Positions 1-10,869 of a stretch of 64,000 nucleotides of DNA are shown here, one piece after another. The notes below the pieces were generated by a model. The model worked only from the letters and a program-made list of their open reading frames with translations, did no database searches and had not been told where the DNA came from. Source of the DNA: Maylandia zebra (Eukaryota; Chordata; Actinopteri; Cichliformes; Cichlidae). Each line of letters starts with the position of its first letter. Positions within the stretch are counted from its first letter, which is position 1. The stretch spans positions 21,312,560-21,376,559 of the forward strand of contig NC_135177.1 in assembly GCF_041146795.1 (NCBI RefSeq). The letters are read 5' to 3'. Made by a program: the position numbers and the translations under genes.

Positions 1-699
1 ACTTTAGTGAACACAGTAAGTGTCGCGCTGACCTGGGAGGTGTGGCTGTTATACATAAAACATTACACTAATCAGTAGTTCAAAAATGTTGTCACTTGGA
101 ATTTTATGTCAACCAGTCTTTATTATTAGAACTGTGAAGGTAATGAAGTAAACTTTTGCAGTTTTGTTTGATAAACTCACCACTAGGGCGAGCAGTGGTG
201 TCATTTAATCAAAAGGTTCACTTTAGACAGCTTTTGCTGTTAGATCTGAGTCAATCCAATCACTTGGTTTTGTTTATATTTTTGCAAGCAGAAAATAGAT
301 GAATACTTCCTGTTTATCAAGAATAATAAGTAATGAAAATCTGGGTTGCTGAAAACATTTTTGGGTTTTGTTCTGTTTACCACGATGACCTGTTTTTGAG
401 AAGCAATTTCGTCAGTGCGACTACACTTCAAAGGGTCTGGCTTATAGAGAGCAGGATAACATTTGTTGGGGATGGGGATCCAGTCTTCTGTGGAGTAAAC
501 CACAGAAGAATGTAAAATAGCTGTCTGGTTAGGTTGTGACTGTAAAAATATGTTATTAAAAATACCTTCCTCTGACAGAATATTCAAAAGATGACATAGA
601 GGCTGTTTATCACAGATATGAATACAAGTGTGCTTTGAAAGTTTGGCTTGCCATTTGGGGTACTTTGGTTAGGGCTGGCACTTATATAGCACTTTTTAA
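1..699. other. Left flank, presumed msh5 intron 3
   Basis: No exon was recognised here. The minus-strand msh5 gene is interrupted after its third coding exon and the next expected exon was not found, so this stretch is most simply the far part of intron 3. A 115-codon open frame on the minus strand at 240-587 shows no family signature and I do not call it a gene. Confidence 0.4.
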
Positions 700-1733
700 C
701 TGTATTTGTGGCCCATAGCCCATTGCTACAGGCCATTCGATCCCTATACAACCGTTACAAGAGCTTGGTTCGCATTGCCGGCAATAAGTCGGACTTGTTC
801 CCGGTGGGTGATGGGCTCCGCCAGGGCTGCCCTTTGTCACCGATTCTGTTCAGAATTTTTATGGACAGGATTTCTAGGCGCAGCCAAGTGGCGGAGGGCT
901 TTCACTTCGGTGGCCTCAGAATCTCATCTCTGCTTTTCGCAGATGATGTGGTTCTGTTGGCTTCACTGGGTGATGGCCTCCAGCTCGTGATGGCCTCCAG
1001 CTCGCACTGGAACGGTTCGCAGCCGAGTGTGAAGCATCGGGAATGAAGATCAGCACCTCCAAATCTGAGGCCATGGTTCTCAGCCGGAAAAGGGAGGAGT
1101 GCCCACTCTGGGTCGGGGATGAGTTCAAGTATCTCGGGGTCTTGTTCGCGAGTGATGGGAGAAGGGAGCCGGAGATCGACAGACGGATTGGTGCTGCGGC
1201 CGCAGTGATGCAGACGCTGCACCGGTCCGTCGTGGTGTAGAGAGAGCTGAATGTAAAAGCAAAGCTCTCAATTTACCGGTCGATCTACGTCCCTACCCTC
1301 ACCTATGGCCACGAGCTGTGGGTAGTGACCGAAAGAACAAGATCGCGGATACAAGCGGCGGAAATTAGCTTCCTCCGAAGGGTGGCTGGCCTCTCCCTTA
1401 GAGATAGGGTGAGAAGTTCAGCTCAGAGTAGAGCCACTGCTCTTCCACATCAAAAGGAGCCAGCTGAGGTGGTTCGGACATCTGACAAGGATGCCCCCCG
1501 GGCGCCTCCTGGGTGAGGTGTTCCAGGCATGTCCCACCGGGAGGAGGCCCCGGGGCAGACCCAGGACACGCTGGAGATTATATCTCTCGGCTGGCCTGGG
1601 AACGCCTTGGTGTTCCCCCGGATAAGCTAGAGGAGGTGGCTGGGGAGAGGGAGGTCTGGGTTTCTCTGCTTAGGCTGCTGCCCCTGCGACCCGGGCCCGG
1701 ATAAAGTGGAAGAAGATAGATGGATGGATGAAC
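700..1733 (+). mobile_element. Rex3 LINE (RTE clade), 5'-truncated
   Basis: This is the 3' part of a non-LTR retrotransposon. The reverse-transcriptase core is readable: a GDGLRQGCPLSP block at about 785-840 and the catalytic FADDVVLL block at about 935-960, followed by conserved C-terminal segments (KISTSKSEAMVLSRK, KYLGVLF, ELWVVTERTRSRIQAAE) and the LAWERLGVPPDKLEEVAGERE end. The bases at 821-841 match the complement of the Rex3 PCR primer site used widely in fish cytogenetics, as I remember it. The copy ends at about 1690-1733 in a TGGATGGATG tail, as expected for target-primed insertion. The reading frame changes several times (708-1046, 1043-1240, 1325-1516, 1513-1704) and a short segment near 975-1010 is duplicated, so it is an old dead copy. 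It sits in msh5 intron 3, in the opposite orientation. Confidence 0.88.
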
Positions 1734-1735
1734 TT

Positions 1736-1925
1736 TATTTGAGCACTCAAAGTATTTTCTTAGTGCAAACCTCACAACACTCACATTGTAATGGGTTCGG
1801 TGTCTTGCCCAAAGATACTTCGACATACATACTGGAGGAGCCAGGGATCAAACCACGACCTTCCAACTGGTAGAGCCACAGGCACCCCGGGATCAGGATG
1901 TTTAAAAACTGCACCACTGACTTAC
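1736..1925. repeat. Degenerate dispersed repeat, class unresolved
   Basis: The run from TTTATTTGAGCACTC to the AACTGGTAGAGCCACA block resembles a dispersed fish repeat with a GTGTCTTGCCCAAAGA core and a GGGATCAAACCACGACC block. A related stretch lies at 27,650-27,830. I cannot assign a superfamily from one degraded copy. Confidence 0.4.
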
Positions 1926-2077
1926 CACACGGGCTGGTTTCAGTGTCAGACATACCTCAACCTCATTCCTCTGACCCAGACCACATGTACCACACCACGT
2001 CTTAAAAGAAACTGTCTAAAAGGTCTTTCTGTTTTCCCTCTTTCGTGGTAAGATAAGTATCATCTCCCAAAGCTCAC

Positions 2078-2643
2078 CTAACTGTTGCAAAAAGAGAGTC
2101 ATGGAGCGCTCCTGCTTTGCACTGGTGATAATTACATGGGGACTAACCTCCTGAATGACTGTAAAACAGAGAAAAAGAGAGTTTATGGCAACGCAAGTGT
2201 TTTTGGGTTTTTTTTAACACATACTGTAAGTCTCCCTGAGGGTTTTACAATTTACCATTGTGTGGAGATAAGTGTATCGATTCTACAATACCTGCCTCAT
2301 ACAGGTGCATTGCTTACCTCTGACCAGTAGGTGGAGCTCTTGGTTGTCGGGCGTGTCCGGCATGTAGTGTAAAGATGAGTCCTGACTGTCATAGAAGCAG
2401 AGGCCAACCTGCCCATGCTGGACCAAAACACTCAGTAAAACCTGGAAAACAGACATGCAAACGTGTAAGTTGGACTGCCCTCAAACTCTCATATAACTCC
2501 CATATAACATTAAATGAGTGCTGCTGGTGAATGTGAAAATCAGAGCTTACTGCAGGAGAGTCCTCCTCATCTTCTTCTTCAAAACTGCCAGAAGGTCCAA
2601 AAACCACACCTCCTCCTCTAAGGTTATCAAGAGCTGCTGCCAT
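2078..2643 (-). CDS. msh5: msh5, MutS homologue 5, first three coding exons (partial)
   Basis: MSH5 pairs with MSH4 in a clamp that stabilises crossover intermediates in meiotic prophase. Three exons read leftwards: 2551-2643 (31 codons from ATG, acidic EEEDEEDSP stretch), 2318-2441 and 2078-2158. All are bounded by AG acceptors and GTAAG/GTGAG donors, with consistent phases (0, 1, 1). The joined product has GLCFYDSQDSSLHYMPDTPD followed by LLVRVIQEVSPHVIITSAKQ, which lines up with the N-terminal domain of vertebrate MSH5 (YYDTSDSTIHFMPDAPD and SVVTSAKQDENMTRFL in human). The open frame 2389-2643 runs past the exon 1 donor and is not the true exon. The connector, clamp and ATPase exons must lie left of base 1. 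The next gene, the SPSB-family gene, is on the same strand 2.4 kb upstream. Confidence 0.9.
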
Positions 2644-5046
2644 GAATAATTAATTCTACAAGGACAAGTCAGATTAAAGTAATTTGGAGTCACCCGATAA
2701 ATCCAATATTCATTGTATTTTATGTTTTATGTTCTTCTCTGTCTTTTCTGCCTCCTTAGGGAAATATGGAGCCATTTAACTGCTAAATGAGTCACTCTCA
2801 TTAACAGGCTGTCCAAGGCTGTCTGCCTTGTACTTTAGTGCTGAGCAGGGAGTATAATGTGGGTTTTAGAGCTTTTTCACTTTAAATAGCTTACTACTAC
2901 TGATGCTTAAAGAAAACCATGGCTTCCTAAAACAACTAAACTGCAAGTCAGACAAAAATACCTTTTTGAAACTCGCTATGGGGTCCTTTAAAGATAAAAA
3001 CAAAACATGGAATTGATATTACAGACATTATTATGATAATAATTGAAATTATTGTAGCTCCAGTTAGCTTGTTGGGCTAACGATGTAAGCTAGCTCGTTT
3101 AAGTTAACTATAACTTATTTATATTTTTATTTAGAAACCGGCTATAGAATTAAATGTCTGTTTTAGAGTACTGCCACGTCAATAAATCTTTTATATAACT
3201 GATAGAGTCCAGCTTATAACAGAAATGAGGCTGATAAAATAACTTTAACAACTTTTAACAGTGCTTGTTTTCCACAAACTCACCTTCAAGTGCTCAAAGG
3301 TGCCTTCCCGGTTGCCATAACAACCACATCTCTCTCGCTATTAGTTCTGTACAATTAATCAGTTCAGAAAGCTCTTTCAACATATGAAACCTTTTTGTTT
3401 GTCTGTCTAGCTATCTGTCCTCTATGTAGCATAGGTGTGGGGTGGTTGATGGTTGGAGTGTACAGCTGATGGGATTACTGCATCCACTCCTGGTAGGACT
3501 CCAAACACGACTTTTTTGTGGATTACGTCGATGGAGAGGAGGTGCCTGTATGAAGGATTTAAACATGTCCTGCATGCAAGCATCGATCAGCAGGATTAGC
3601 AAACTTCAAGTAATTTGTCTGCCACCTGCAGAGGGAGCATCTGGTTCTTAGCAGGTGAGCAACAACACACAACACATCACACTGTGTGATTATTTATTCA
3701 ACAAAAACGAAGGCAAAATAAAGAGGTGTGTGAAAAAATAAGTACAAAGCAGCCAGGTGACTGATTAACTGATCATCAGTAAGTGTGAGAACCTCTATAA
3801 AAACGTAACTTTTGACAGTTTGTTGGCATCCAGCGTTACAGTGTGTGTTAACACAATATCAAGGAGGAAAAACATCAGCAATCATCTTAAAGAAGCAACT
3901 GGTGCTGCCTATCAATGTGGGGCGGTTTATAAAGTCATTTCCAAACAATCTAAACTCCATTATTCTATAGTGAGGAAGATAATTCACAAATGGAAAACAC
4001 TGAAAGTAGTTGCCAATCTTCACAGAACTTGATTTCCCAGGAAATTAACCCCAAGATCAGATCAAAAAACCCAAGAGCTACCTTTCAAACTCTACATGCC
4101 TCCGCATGTTAAATGGTAATGTTTATGACAGCACAATTAGAAACCTGATTCAAATTCTGTGCTGGGACCTTAGGGGAGCTGAGCTGTGATGCAACGCTGT
4201 AAGTTCCCGCATTCCTCCAGAATGATGCGAGAGACTGATGAAGTAATATAGAAAACCATTACTTCAAGTTATTGCTGCTAAAGGTGGTTTTATAAGCAAC
4301 TGAATCGTGGGCTGTGCTTAGTTTTTCATACACTGCTTCTGCATTGTGGTCTAGTTTTTGTTACGTAATGACATGTTATAAAATCTTATGTGCTGTTGTT
4401 TTTAAGGTCGTATTTAAATAATATTAGAATCTGGTATGTCCTGATTGATAAAACCTTAGAATTAAAGAGGGTGTATTATTGCTAATGTCACAAAATAACC
4501 TAAATTACAACTACAAACAAATGTGTGGAAGTATGGGCATGTTACAGTATACAGGAATAATATGAGTACACCTGTATATGAGACAGGCTTTCAGTCACAT
4601 AAACAAATGTAAGTATATATCTATCCTGCCACTGTACTTGGCTTCTTATGCTGGTTGAAAACATTACATCAGTATTTCCATACAAATAATTTTATATTCC
4701 TTATTGGATCTGAGCTTTATTGTCAAAACCAAACATTGTGGTTTGTGAAAGGACAGGAAAAGAATAAAAATCACTTGAAACAGCTCATTTATTAGATACA
4801 CAAAAGAAGAAACCAGACCTGTACCACACAGAACTGCCTCTAAATCCCCCAAATTTCTTTTAAAAATATTACAAAACATCTATAAACATACACATTTGTA
4901 ATAAATAAGATAAAAAAATAATTATACTAGTGCATATAATGTAAGATTTACAGAATTTACGTCAGTATTTCATAGAAAAGGGAATGGATCCTTGGTAAAC
5001 TGCAGTAATTGATAAAAATATCCATCTTGTCAGTTTGCGTGGAAGA
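2644..5046. other. Intergenic: msh5 5' flank to SPSB-gene 3' end
   Basis: This holds the msh5 upstream region and the SPSB-gene downstream region. Apart from the Tc1-like fragment at about 3690-4160 it is AT-rich sequence with no supported gene. Open frames at 3411-3651 and 4664-4879 have no recognisable family. Confidence 0.5.
3690..4160 (+). mobile_element. Tc1-like transposon fragment
   Basis: The plus-strand translation has SNHLKEATGAAYQCGAVYKV, then VRKIIHKWKTLKVVANLHRT and TPRSDQKTQE. These correspond to the N-terminal DNA-binding region of Tc1-family transposases (a VRKIIHKWK...VANLPRSGRP style block). Only the N-terminal third is present, with an in-frame stop after the HRT block, so this is a dead remnant. 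The catalytic DDE part is not seen. Confidence 0.75.
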
Positions 5047-7707
5047 TTAATGACTGGAAGCCAGGCAGCGCTGGAGAAAAGGGGGTAGAGGCAATTTGTC
5101 CATATGTTTTAACCTTTTCTGTCCTAAATTCTGACGAATCGACAGTCCGCATAAAGCCATGAGGGATGGCGGATCTCCTGAGAACAAGCCAGAAACAACA
5201 TAGTTTAGTATAAGGCTGTGTTTTATCTTAATATTTCTGCGTACAAAGACAAATAAATAAATGAGGCACTCACGTGTAGAACCATTCATGTAGCGCAGTC
5301 GAATGCAGGCTCCTCCTCTCACACTGCTCACTGTTGGGAACAGCTCCACATCTCGAGGGAGGTCCTTAAAAGCTACGCCAAGGAAGCTGCCATTGACAAC
5401 AAAACCCAGAGTCCCGGCATCGGCATCCAGAACCAGCAGGACACGCTCAGGAATGAGGAGAGGTGTTTGTGCCATCTTTGCACTTGATGAAGAGGAGGAC
5501 TGTGACTTTGAATCAGCTGCCATCTCAGAGTGACACCTCTTACTCCCATTTTCTGGGTAAAGCTTCAGAGTTTGCCCACCATGCCAGAGCTGATTGGTTT
5601 TGAGCTCCCATCCCCAGGACTGTGAATCTGCCCCCACCAGCACATTGTACCCTGAAGACTGCAGGGGACAGTCCTGCCTCGAAATGCCCACGACGGCATG
5701 AGTCCCTCTGTGTTCGGGCCTCCACACCACCTCCCAGACATGAAGTCCACTCTTCACTCCTATCTCCGCCCTCACGCCATCGCTGCTAAGCTCAGCGGGT
5801 GAGCGGGTCGCTTCCTGTTTGCAGGGGGACAGCAGGAAGTGAAGAGAACGGTGGACTGTGCTCCAGTGTGAACGACTGTCTCCTGGGGAAACTGGAGGGG
5901 AGTTCAGCGTAACTGCAAGGCGAGAGGAGGTTGGGACGGCCAGTGGGAGGAATGGTGATGATGAAAAGGGAGGCCTGTCGGCTGTCCTGCTGCAAAACCA
6001 ACGTGACAGACTCAGACCCATCAGTGCAAACGGCAGGGTCACTCCTATGTGTTGTCAGAGGAGAACTATGGAGAACAACAAAAAAACAAAATGCGACTTA
6101 TTAAACCTTAGATATGCAGTCATTAGAGAAAGAAAGTTTGAAAAACGAATTGGACGCTTAATGCTTCCATAGAAATTAAGAGTGTAAGTAGCAGCCAGGT
6201 CCTGCTCATCAAATGTACTTAATTAACTGATCATCAGCAAGCATGAGCACGTCTATAAAAGCAAAAGGTTTTCAGTTTGCTGGTCTGGAGCATTCACAGT
6301 GTGGAGGTTAAAAATCCTCATTCAGACTCAGAAGGCAGGCAGGATTAAACAAACAATGAGCCTTAGTCCATGAAACAAAGTCCAAAAGGCAAGGCAAAGC
6401 AAAAAGTCAGTCCACATAAACATCACAAGCGAACAAAAATGACATCTAAAACAGGCAGAACCAAAGACTTGACAAGTACAGGATGACCCAAGAAAGGCGA
6501 ACATTTCTCTGTTGTTGAAAATGTCAACTGCGAAAATAAAGCTGCCAGATAAATGGACAGAGGAGCAGAAGTCCAAAGCAGTTTGGCATGAAAATATACA
6601 AATAGTTCAAATGTGTCCTTAAGTACAGTCCTTGAGTATAGGACTAAGTGCAAAGGTGTCGTATATTTAGAACTCATAACATTACTCAGTGAGAAATGCC
6701 TCCGTCAACGGTGGGTCTATTTAATTTAAAAACCATGAAATATGTGGTAAAAGTAATTATCTCAGGCACACAGTGTTCTCAGTTTGCAGCAGGATAAAAG
6801 GAGGAGGTGGTTTGATATGAGAATATATATTCCAGAAAATGAACAAAGTTCTGAGCCCCTGGATAGTGTTGTTTGGTTTTTAGCAATATTTTTGCTAACT
6901 AATCCTGAGTTTCAGTTACACAGCTGAGAAGATTGCCTAAGTTTATCTTACAACAGCGATGCATATATGTGTTAGAAAAAATTTAGTGCTTCTATCATGG
7001 ATTTCTCTGTCTTAATCTACTTTCCTGGCAACTTTGTATAGTTTTTACAGGAATTGGAACATTGGTGTAGCAGGGGATACTAGGAAGCTCTATTTCAACA
7101 TTATACACTTGGATTTTTTGTTGAAAATTATTTGATAATTATTTATGACAGTTACAGTTTTTATATTTAAATATCGTATTTAAACACGTTTAAATAGCTT
7201 AAAGCATATTTTTAGCAATAATGAAACAAATACAATGTTAAGGAACAGACAAGGGTGGCCAATTAAGCTAAAAAGAAAAGGGGGGGGGGGGTTAGCATAA
7301 AAATTGTTGAATTTTTTTTTGTTAACTACATGAAATATAAAGGAAACAAATAGTTTTATAAATAAATACAGATTTGTTAAAGGTTAAGAAGGGTACTTCT
7401 CCGAACATGATACAAATGCTCTATAATAAAATTCACCAGAATTGAGGAGATCGGGTGTTAGATGCACAAACTTTTGGGGGAAGGATCCTCAGACCTCTTC
7501 ATGATATCCTCCCAATAAAGTCAGACCTACTCCCGTGTATTTATTTAACGTCACCTGTTAAGGTGGAGCAGAATAAAGTGAACTAGAAGAATACAGTAGT
7601 TAAAAAAAAAAAAAAAAAGACAAAGTCTCCATCGAGCTAAGCAAACAGTGTAGACAGGGACTTCTATCAGCCTTACCCGCTGGTGTGGCTCCTTCTCTGG
7701 TGCTCAT
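5047..7707 (-). CDS. SPRY domain-containing SOCS box protein (SPSB family), complete
   Basis: SPSB proteins are substrate receptors of Elongin B/C-Cullin 5 ubiquitin ligases. Coding exons, minus strand: 7677-7707 (MSTREGATPA plus one base), 5274-6044 and 5047-5177, with consistent phases, giving 310 residues. The SPRY core shows GLHVWEVVW, RGTHAVVGIS, SWGWEL, VLLVLDADAGTLGFVVNG and CIRLRYMNG. The C-terminal SOCS box has a BC box (SLMALCGLSIRQNL) and a Cul5-type LPLPPFL. Compared with SPSB1/2/4 there is a serine-rich insertion (SKSQSSSSSSAK) before the late strands, and the pocket tryptophan of the family's AVWGHC motif reads SVRGGAC. The start in exon 1 rests on a matching donor (GTAAGG) and acceptor (ACACATAG); an alternative start is the MGLSLS methionine at 6019-6021, which resembles the family N-terminus MGQ. 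The best guess is an SPSB2-like paralogue; the exact orthology is unresolved. Confidence 0.85.
6185..6310 (+). repeat. Tc1-like remnant in SPSB-gene intron 1
   Basis: The stretch with AACTGATCATCAGCAAGCA and TTCAGTTTGCTGGTCTGGAG resembles bases 3765-3845 of the larger Tc1-like fragment (GATCATCAGTAAGTGTGAGA, AGTTTGTTGGCATCCAG). It is a short 5' remnant of the same family. The rest of this intron (6311-7676) holds a G homopolymer near 7279 and AT-rich sequence only. Confidence 0.5.
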
Positions 7708-9230
7708 GAGGAGATTTCCTTCACAAACCCTCCGCCTGGTTCCCTATCTGAGCTTATATGAGGCTCTTATCAAGCATCTCCTGCGTCTTATCGCCGCTCG
7801 GTAACGTAACCGCTCCGGTGTTTTGGTGATGCTTCTCGACTCGACCTCCGGAACGGGAACAGCACAGTCCTGTCACTCAATGACAAGGACGAGAGAGCCG
7901 TGACGCTGTTTGTTGTTTATCTGCAGCCCTCATCACTTTCCGTCTTTATTTCTCCCTCCACTTCTTTTTTTTTTTTTTTTTATCGCGTCCGGTAGTGGAT
8001 GTAAACATAAATGGCGAAACATAGGAAGAGAATCAGACTCGGACATTTAATCAACAAGAAGAGAAAAATAAAATAAAACCCGAAGCGGCTCATCGTTTGA
8101 CAGAGCGCAGGCGCATCAGGGGACTGTGGGTCCTGAAGCCCTCTGTGCTGTCTTACAGACATGTGACGCACTAGAGCGCACTTTGGACAGAAGCTTCGAG
8201 CAAATAAAGATATATACTGATATATCTGCGTCCACAGACAACAGATTATAGATATATACTGCGTTTAGAGACAACACTTCTGACACTAAGATAGAATATT
8301 TATTTATCACAGGGCTATGAAACTCCTCTGTTACAGCAGTTAGATTAGCTACAGTACTTAAACTTAAATTAGCAGAATATTATGTAACTCATCAGAATAC
8401 AATGCAATACTACATGTTTCATATTTAATTAAAGTTGGTGTGTGTGTCCGTGTGTAAGAATGAGTTGTGTGGTTATGTGGATGTGAATTATGTGGATACG
8501 TGGGACTCTATTCAGTCCAAACAGAGAGAACTAAATAAATAAGGGTGTAGGGTTAAAATAAATTGTTAACATGTGAGAACAGTTGATACCTCCATGGACA
8601 GATGTGTTGCTCTCAGGCTGTTGTGATATTTGATACCACAAGTTACTACATGTGAAAAATGTGAAAGATGTATCTGTGATTATCTGTGATTATCCGTGAT
8701 CGATAACGGTTTGTTGAGTGATCAGCCGATCACAGAGCCGACTTTCCTGATCAGTTTATTCAGTCTGTTGGGTCTATCAGCTCTGACGCTGCTCCCCCAG
8801 CAGACCACAGTAAAGTACACCGCACTCACCACAACAGAGGAACAGAAAATCTCAGAAAACTCATATCAAAGATCTCAGCTTAATTATGAAATAGAGCCTG
8901 CTCATCCCCTTTGTCGGTCTTTCAGTTTAGCGTCTTTGGATCACCACCAATAAAATTTTGTGTTACTGATGTTTTTAATACTTGTTTTATGAATTTTTTT
9001 TTTTGTCAAATTAGAGATTTAGAGATTTAGAGATTAATAATATAAAATTTGCTGCAAGAAAGTGACCATTATTCCAGCAAATTGAAATAATAATGAATGA
9101 AGTATTCACATGCTCCCATTTGTTGGCCTTCCTAAGACCTTTAGAAATATGATCCTAGCTGTGAATCTCTGAATGCAACTCCCTGATGTATTTATAACCC
9201 TAAAACCCTGCAGACCATATTAACACAGTA
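7708..9230. other. SPSB-gene 5' flank and intergenic sequence
   Basis: The first 250 bases, with CG dinucleotides around 7780-7900, are the likely promoter and 5' leader of the SPSB gene. Further out there is a T-tract near 7966-7981, an 11-base repeat (TATCTGTGATT, about three copies, near 8670-8700) and no supported gene. The 85-codon open frame at 8696 has no family features. Confidence 0.4.
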
Positions 9231-10100
9231 ATTCAATTCTCTCTTATTTATATAGTGCCAAATCACAACAGTCGCTTCAAGGTGCTTTATATTGTAAGGT
9301 AAAGGCCATTCAGTATTCTGGAGAAAACCTCAACAATCAAACAACACCCTACCAGCACGCACTTTGTGATGGCAGGAAGGAAAAGCTCCCTTTTTGTCAA
9401 GGTAGCGCTGTGTGGTAGGCAGGAGTAGGACCCAAACCCAGGACTCATAACACAGAGGGATAAAGAAAAGATTTTATTTGCTGTAAAATTCAAACACTAA
9501 ATACAAGGAAACAAAAACCTAAAACTGGAAACTAGGAATTACAAGGAATCCGAGAAGCACAGAGGAAACACAGCGATGTGGGACAACACAACAACAAGCA
9601 GAGGACGACAGAGGACATAAATACAGAGAAGACAATTAGAGGATGGGAAACAGGAGGGATCACAGCTGGAAGTAATCAGACACAATGAGACACAGGGGAA
9701 GAAAAACTGAACACACTGAACAGCAACACAGCTGTCCCCCAACACAGCTGTCCCAAACCATCAACACGGCAACACACTGAACACAGGATGGGAGACTGTC
9801 AAAATAAAAAAGGAAACACAGAGAGGGTGAAAAGGATGACGAACTGGGGAGAACACAGATGAGACCAAGACAACCAGAGCACAAAAGAGAACAGGCTAAA
9901 TGAACAAGAACCTAAGAATTAGAAATACAAATGATTAAACTAGGAAGAACAAGGAAACTGAAACATGATTAAAACTAATTCAAAGAATATAAATTAAACC
10001 AGAAAACACACACACTGAGTCACACACCCAGGACCGTGACACTATTAACAGAAAGAAACGTTCAGCAGAACCAGGCTCAGGGAAGCCCATCAGCTCATCG
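9231..10100 (-). mobile_element. L2/Maui-type LINE 3' end, split by an LTR insertion
   Basis: Read on the minus strand, the sequence ends in the fish L2 3' terminus: a tail complementary to AATTCAATT, TATATAGTGCCAAATCACAACAG and the AAGGTGCTTTATATTGTAAGG block at 9231-9394, resuming at 10,042-10,100 with the GCAGAACCAGGCTCAGG block. The same 3' UTR is seen intact in plus orientation at 44.1-44.7 kb. An LTR-type element sits between the halves. Only the 3' UTR is present. Confidence 0.7.
9395..10041. mobile_element. Solo LTR-like relic inside an L2 LINE
   Basis: A 647-bp block begins TGTCAAGG and ends CCGTGACA, so it has TG...CA ends, and is flanked by near-identical 5-bp sequences CTTTT and CTATT. 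It interrupts an L2 3' UTR whose sequence continues on both sides. The 634-bp block at 47,524 has the same end sequences and a perfect duplication. It has no coding capacity and is best described as a solo LTR fossil; the family is not resolved. Confidence 0.55.
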
Positions 10101-10165
10101 TGGGGCTTCCCTGAGCCTGGTTCTGCTCGAGGTTTCGAAGAAAGAGAAGATAAAAAGGGCAAGTA
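10064..10165. repeat. Head-to-head L2 3' UTR pieces forming a 25-bp hairpin
   Basis: The arms 10,064-10,088 and 10,103-10,127 are perfect reverse complements around a 14-base loop. Each arm is the L2 block carrying CCTGAGCCTGGTTCTG, one in minus and one in plus orientation; the plus copy continues as TCGAGGTTTCGAAGAAAG. This indicates an inverted junction of two L2 pieces. Confidence 0.7.
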
Positions 10166-10544
10166 AAGCACAGGAAGATGGCACAAAACAAAGCCTGTTG
10201 CTTTTGTTTGAGCCTTTAGGAGTTGCCATCCTATCTTCTGTACTTAAACAACTAATCAGCATGGCCAGCAGTCTCATCTATAAGACAGTACTGAGGGCTT
10301 CTTTAACCCATAGATTACCAAAAATACCCAAAGGAGAGCAGGAGAGAGGCACATAGCTTTGTTTACCACAGGAAAGAAAATGGAAAAACAAAAACTGCTG
10401 AGCTTCATAAATGATAAATGATTTCAGGTTTTTGGAATGAAGATAAAGTAGATAAATCAGACTTCTCGCAGATTTCTCTAAATTCAGCTTTGAAACCTGT
10501 GGGAATGTCGATATATGAATTGAGAGAGAAAAATTAGCACAGAT

Positions 10545-10582
10545 AACTCAGCGGAGTTCTGTTCGTAAACAGAACTCTGCTG

Positions 10583-10651
<69 letters not shown>

Positions 10652-10692
10652 AAATTATTTATGATATATATATATATCATAAATAATTTTAT
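10545..10692. repeat. TA microsatellite with flanking palindromes
   Basis: A hairpin with 10-base arms (GAGTTCTGTT / AACAGAACTC) at about 10,554-10,576 leads into a TA dinucleotide run to about 10,648. A perfect AT-rich palindrome of 44 bases follows at 10,649-10,692, centred on the TATATATATATA core. The run encodes only low-complexity open frames. Confidence 0.85.
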
Positions 10693-10744
10693 GTATTTCA
10701 ATCTGAGTGTAAAAGTCTGATTTAATCTCCATCCTTCCATCACT

Positions 10745-10855
10745 TAACTACTTCAGGGTGGTGGTGGTGGGGCTGGAGCCCAGGTGTCACAGGGTGAGAG
10801 GTGGGTGACCTGGAGAGGTCACCAGTCTGTTGCAGGGCATTTAATCCACCTTAAA
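10745..10855. repeat. Degenerate dispersed fish repeat
   Basis: The GGGGCTGGAGCCCAGGTGTC block, followed by GGGTGAGAGGTGGGTGACC and GTCACCAGTCTGTTGCAGGG, matches a very common teleost dispersed motif (GGAGCC...GGGCGAGAGGCGGGGTACACC...CAGGTCGCCAGTC). The parent element is not resolved. It abuts the 3' end of MHC class II beta-1. Confidence 0.5.
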
Positions 10856-10869
10856 CCTCATTTTTCCCA

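Noticed and set aside
1-60. Plus-strand reading resembling an internal MSH5 block (LGG)
   Set aside because: It is on the wrong strand relative to msh5 and too short to support.
240-587. 115-codon minus-strand open frame in the left flank
   Set aside because: It has no family motif and does not resemble the MSH5 exon expected next; composition is that of chance intron sequence.
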